A DNA stretch of 64,000 bases from Gossypium raimondii (lineage: Eukaryota > Streptophyta > Magnoliopsida > Malvales > Malvaceae): the NCBI RefSeq assembly GCF_025698545.1, contig NC_068575.1, positions 57,731,980-57,795,979 on the forward strand. The letters are read 5' to 3'. The notes beneath the pieces are model-generated. The model ran no database searches, had not been told where the DNA came from, and saw only the letters and a program-made list of their open reading frames with translations. A program made the translations under genes and the position numbers. Below, in pieces: positions 60,493 to 64,000 of this stretch; position 1 is the first letter of the stretch, and every line of letters begins with the position of its first letter.

Positions 60493-63035
60493 AAGAACTG
60501 ATTTTAACGAAAAAATTGGAGTCGGTTCGCTTCTTCGAACTGCACTTGGATGGTATCGGAAAATGAAGCTAAGAAAATGGCTCCATATTGAAACCATCCA
60601 ACACTTGAGTTTCAGATTGCACTCAATGGCAGATAAATCATAGGTTTACTGGGTCTTCCATATGTTTTGTTTCTTCTAGTTTGAGTTGAAACTCATTTTT
60701 AGGGTGTAACCATTAAAGGCAACAGTTTGCGAGTGAAATACAAGTTCATAGCAATGTTTTTGGAACCGGCCTTATGGTCAAATTGGTCCAGAAATTAAAA
60801 AGAAAATCGAAATAATGACATAAGCATAAATTATATCCTTTTATTTAGGTTAATTTTCCCCCTCAATTTTTCAAGTACTTGGGTGGATTGGATTTTATTT
60901 TTCTTTCGGTTTGAGCTAATAATTTAGACTAAAAACATGAAAATATCGATTCTAATCTCGATTTTGAATAGATCTAATCTTTTATTTGAATTAATATATT
61001 AATCGATTTTAAGTTTGATTAACCGATTTAATTATTGTATAAGTAAAATCAGAATCGAAATTATTAAAATTATATAATCACTTTTTCTTTTATTCTTTAT
61101 AATTAATGAGATATGAACTTTGTTCCTTTAAATTAAATATCGTATCACTGACCTATCATCCTAGCAACTAGTTGTTGGGTGGATATACCTTTATCTCGAA
61201 TTTTCTCAAACTTTGTTCACCTTTAAACATGCATGCATTAAAATTTGATATAGAGTAATCTACAATCATTTAGTTTAGTAGCAAATAACGTTTATATTAT
61301 GGTCCGAAAGTTTGGATTTAATTCCTAATATCTCGACTCCTGCCTTTAATTATAAAAATATATATATATTGATATAAAGTATCTTTATATATATTTTTGA
61401 AATAATATAAAGTATCTTTATGCATAAATATTATAGGAATCATTTGTAAATATGAATTAGTTATATTAAATTTATGACACACTTACAATGTAGAAGAAAA
61501 TAAATTTTAATAATTTTAAAATGAATATAAATATTACATATGTGTTCAATTGTAATGATATATTTTCTGCATTTTATATTAAAATATAAAAATAAAATAT
61601 TTTTAAAATAATATTTACTCTTTATAAAAATAAATAATTTTAATAAATTCCAATTGAATTAAGACATAGAAGTATAAACATATTTATATTTAATAAATAT
61701 ATAATTTACATGAAAACAATAGCAATATAAATATTAAAAATTTTGAATTTAATTTTAAGTTCAAAGATGAATTTGAAATAGATTTAAAATTCTCCAAGCT
61801 AAAATGATATATATAAGTAATTTTAAATTTAAGGGTAAATTACACATGTGGTCATCTAACTATTAGGAAGTTTCTTTTTTGGTCACCTAATTATGAAAAG
61901 TTGCAAAATAGTCACCCAACTATTTGATTTTTCTCTTTTTGTTATGGGTGGTTAAACAACTAATGGGAAGTTGATGTGGTAGCTTTTAAAATTGACATAA
62001 TAACAATTTTAACCCTTGACATTTGTACATTGTGCCAATTTAGTTTTGATTCTAAAAATTGAACCCTTAACGTTTACATATTGTGCAATTTGATCTTTTA
62101 CAGTTTTATTTTTCGTTGTATCCATTTCTGACGTTATCCACGTGTTTGATTCAGTAAAAAAACAAGAAATAAAACAACCCAAAATTTGAAAAATAGACAA
62201 TTTAATTGCTTAAAAAAAATCTACTTCATTAAGTCAACCCAATTGTAAGTCTAACTACTTAAAAAAGAAGAAGCTTTGATTTGCTTCTTCAATGGCGGTC
62301 AGTTTAACCTAACAAACAATGAATTAGTATCACTCAGAGCTATTAAGTTATTTGTCATTTATACATTGTGTCAATTTAGTTTTGATTCTAAAAATTGAGC
62401 TCTCAACGTTTACACATTGTGTAATTTTATCTTTTACAGTTTTACTTTTCGTTGTAACATTTTCTGACGTTATCCATGTGTTTAATTAAGTAAAAAAAGA
62501 AAGAAAGAAAGAAAGAAAACAACCCAAATTTTGAAAAATTACAAATATTTTTGTTTTATTTCTAATTTACATGTATTGAATTACATTTTCATGTAAAAAT
62601 AGAATAAAGCAGGTAATATGCAAACATTGATGACTAATTTTTAAAATTAAAATTAAATTAATCTAATGTGTAAATATTGTAAATTAAATTTGTTATTATG
62701 TTAATTTTAAAACTAACACTTTTATTTTATTAGTCATTTAATAACGGATTACTAAAAAGAAAAATCGAATAAGTGAATGTCCAGTACTTTTTAATAGAAG
62801 AATGTTCAAGAAAGAGACTTATTAGATTTTATATTCAAATTAATATTTAAATTATTTTAAATATTAATTAAAAATAAAATAAAAATCTATTAAGCGAGTA
62901 CACAATAAAATACTTTCTTTGTGGTCAAAAAAAGTCCCCTTAAAATTCAGTAATCTTTGGTTCGGCCATGGAAAAATTTTCAAAGAATAACCATAATAAA
63001 ATTGCAGTGAGTTGTCTAAACCAGTCAGCAAAGAG
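60493..63035. other. Intergenic DNA between PSA3 and DEG1
   Basis: The first about 250 bases probably hold the PSA3 3' untranslated region. 60950-61830 is AT-rich and empty. A stretch from about 61834 ('gggtaaattacacatgtggt', 'tttttggtcacctaatta') resembles the end of the MITE at 43146. A direct repeat pair follows at 62021-62498, with an (AAAG)n run at about 62498-62518. The DEG1 promoter should lie in the last few hundred bases; no clear box is called. Confidence 0.5.
62021..62498. repeat. Direct repeat pair, two copies of about 143 bp
   Basis: Copy 1 is at about 62021-62164 and copy 2 at about 62356-62498, both reading 'caatttagttttgattctaa', 'aacgtttacatattgtg' and 'tctgacgttatccacgtgtt' with scattered differences and ending in 'gtaaaaaaa'. 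The pair is separated by about 190 bases. Confidence 0.8.
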
Positions 63036-64000
63036 ATGGCAGCTTATTCACTCCTGTCCACACTTTCCTCCCCATTTTCTCGCTCCCCAAACAGAACTCC
63101 GAAGCTTCCTCCCCTCTCTCTCACTTCCACTTCTAAACCTTCTTTTCTCTTTCCAACCAGGAAACTCTCTCTCCCTTCTCTCCACAGTCTCATTTTCAAT
63201 CAATCCAAAAACAGTTCTAACAATAATTCTAGTAATAATTACATCGTTTCTTCAGCTTTCGATTCCTTCTTTATTCTCTGCACTTCGCTTGCTTTATCTT
63301 TCTCGCTATTCGTAACCGATGTGGGAGCCGCCTCGGCCTTTGTGGTGACCCCTCCCCGGAAATTACAGTCCGATGAGTTGGCTACGGTTCGTCTTTTTCA
63401 AGAGAACACTCCCTCTGTTGTTTATATCACCAATCTCGCCGTCAGGTTAATTCAATTTTAAATTTTCCGTCATTCATTTTTGAGCTTTCTTATTCAATTT
63501 GCTGTTGCGTAGTTTGTATTTCCCCCTTTTTTTGGGTAACGGGCTTCTTTTTTCAGGCAAGATGCTTTTACGTTGGATGTGCTGGAGGTGCCACAAGGAT
63601 CGGGGTCGGGTTTCGTTTGGGACACAGATGGTCACATTGTTACCAATTATCATGTGATCCGTGGTGCTTCTGATCTCAAGTTAGTTCTTTTATTAGTTTT
63701 ATTATTTCCTGTTATTCTTGTAAATGATTGGGATTGAATAACCGCAGAATGGAAATGGAAATATTTTTAGATGATATCAATTCACATCATTATGGAATAT
63801 GGGTGTTATTTACAGTGTTTGGAATGAATGTATTGGAAAAGCATGAACCTATATAATCTATTTGGTTATCTAAGCATGGAAAAATATGAAAAGATCGTTT
63901 AGGGCTAATTTATGTTTATCTGGACTCTTCATTTCCTTAAATTACCCGTATCCGATGCCATTCGGATGTTGTTATAGGGTATGATCCTCCAATTATGTGA
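63036..64000 (+). CDS. DEG1: DEG1-type chloroplast serine protease, 5' part
   Basis: Exon 1 (63036-63445) and exon 2 (63557-63679) are in the window; the rest lies beyond it. A Ser/Pro/Leu-rich transit peptide is followed by a hydrophobic stretch (FILCTSLALSFSLF) ending near VGAASAF, a bipartite thylakoid-lumen signal. The mature start follows with LATVRLFQENTPSVVYITNL, QDAFTLDVLEVPQGSGSGFV and VTNYHVIRGASDL, containing the catalytic His. The text fits DEG1 rather than DEG5 or DEG8 as I recall them. DEG1 is a lumenal hexameric HtrA protease that takes part in photosystem II repair. 63680-64000 is intron and holds a partial copy of the short MITE from about 63909. Confidence 0.92.
63909..64000. 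mobile_element. Partial short palindromic MITE at the window edge
   Basis: 'ttatgtttatctggactctt', 'acccgtatccgatgcc' and 'tagggtatgatcctccaatt' match one half of the family at 47460 and 59772; the other end is outside the window. Confidence 0.5.

Noticed and set aside
63036-63679. DEG8 or DEG5 identity for the last gene
   Set aside because: Mature sequence ATVRLFQENTPSVVYITN and QDAFTLDVLEVPQGSGSG fits DEG1; DEG8 differs there as I recall it.
1-64000. tRNA, rRNA or snoRNA genes
   Set aside because: No cloverleaf with A and B boxes or recognisable rRNA text was seen by eye; a tRNA or covariance-model scan would be decisive.

Overview
The window is plant nuclear DNA: AT-rich, with intron-rich genes using GT-AG splice sites, chloroplast-targeted products and several transposon layers. 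The repeats, especially a Mutator-like (MULE) transposase N-terminus that I recall as abundant in cotton, and the gene content suggest a Malvaceae genome, most likely Gossypium. This comes from recollection of families, not a database search. All exon models below were read from splice sites and reading phase by eye.

Layout. 1-2245 is the end of a decayed MULE. 2516-4002 (+) is a TBL/DUF231 xyloglucan O-acetyltransferase of the AXY4/TBL22 type. 4511-8840 (+) is the DEG9 protease gene, tail-to-tail with a WAT1/UMAMIT transporter gene at 9438-11266 (-). 11267-22852 is a repeat block whose core is a three-level nest of solo-LTR-like fossils. 22853-23434 (-) encodes a small plant protein of unknown function. 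23435-30075 holds a telomere-motif palindrome, a 2.6-kb deleted MULE carrying remnants of a plant mobile domain (PMD) gene and a transposase gene, and a hAT-type MITE with a perfect 8-bp target duplication. 30076-37719 (+) is HISN4, the bifunctional HisH-HisF imidazole glycerol phosphate synthase, in 19 exons with one GC-AG intron. It is tail-to-tail with a Raf-like kinase gene of the CBC1/CBC2 type at 38454-42857 (-). 47048-52182 (-) is VEN4, the plant SAMHD1-type dNTP triphosphohydrolase, in 19 exons including 16-nt and 23-nt microexons. 52183-58126 is AT-rich repeat DNA. 58127-60492 (+) is the photosystem I assembly factor PSA3. The window ends inside a chloroplast DEG1 protease gene that starts at 63036 (+).

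The genes do not form a pathway. Several products act in chloroplasts (HISN4, PSA3, DEG1; VEN4 supports chloroplast biogenesis indirectly through dNTP balance). DEG9, the UMAMIT gene and VEN4 correspond to Arabidopsis loci that I recall as lying close together around At5g40200-At5g40270, so part of the order looks like conserved microsynteny.

The most notable non-genic signals are the paired PMD and transposase genes inside a MULE, the nested solo LTRs of one family in opposite orientations, the palindromes, and a family of short palindromic MITEs scattered in introns and beside genes. I found no convincing wholly new biological system; the PMD-MULE association is the closest candidate.
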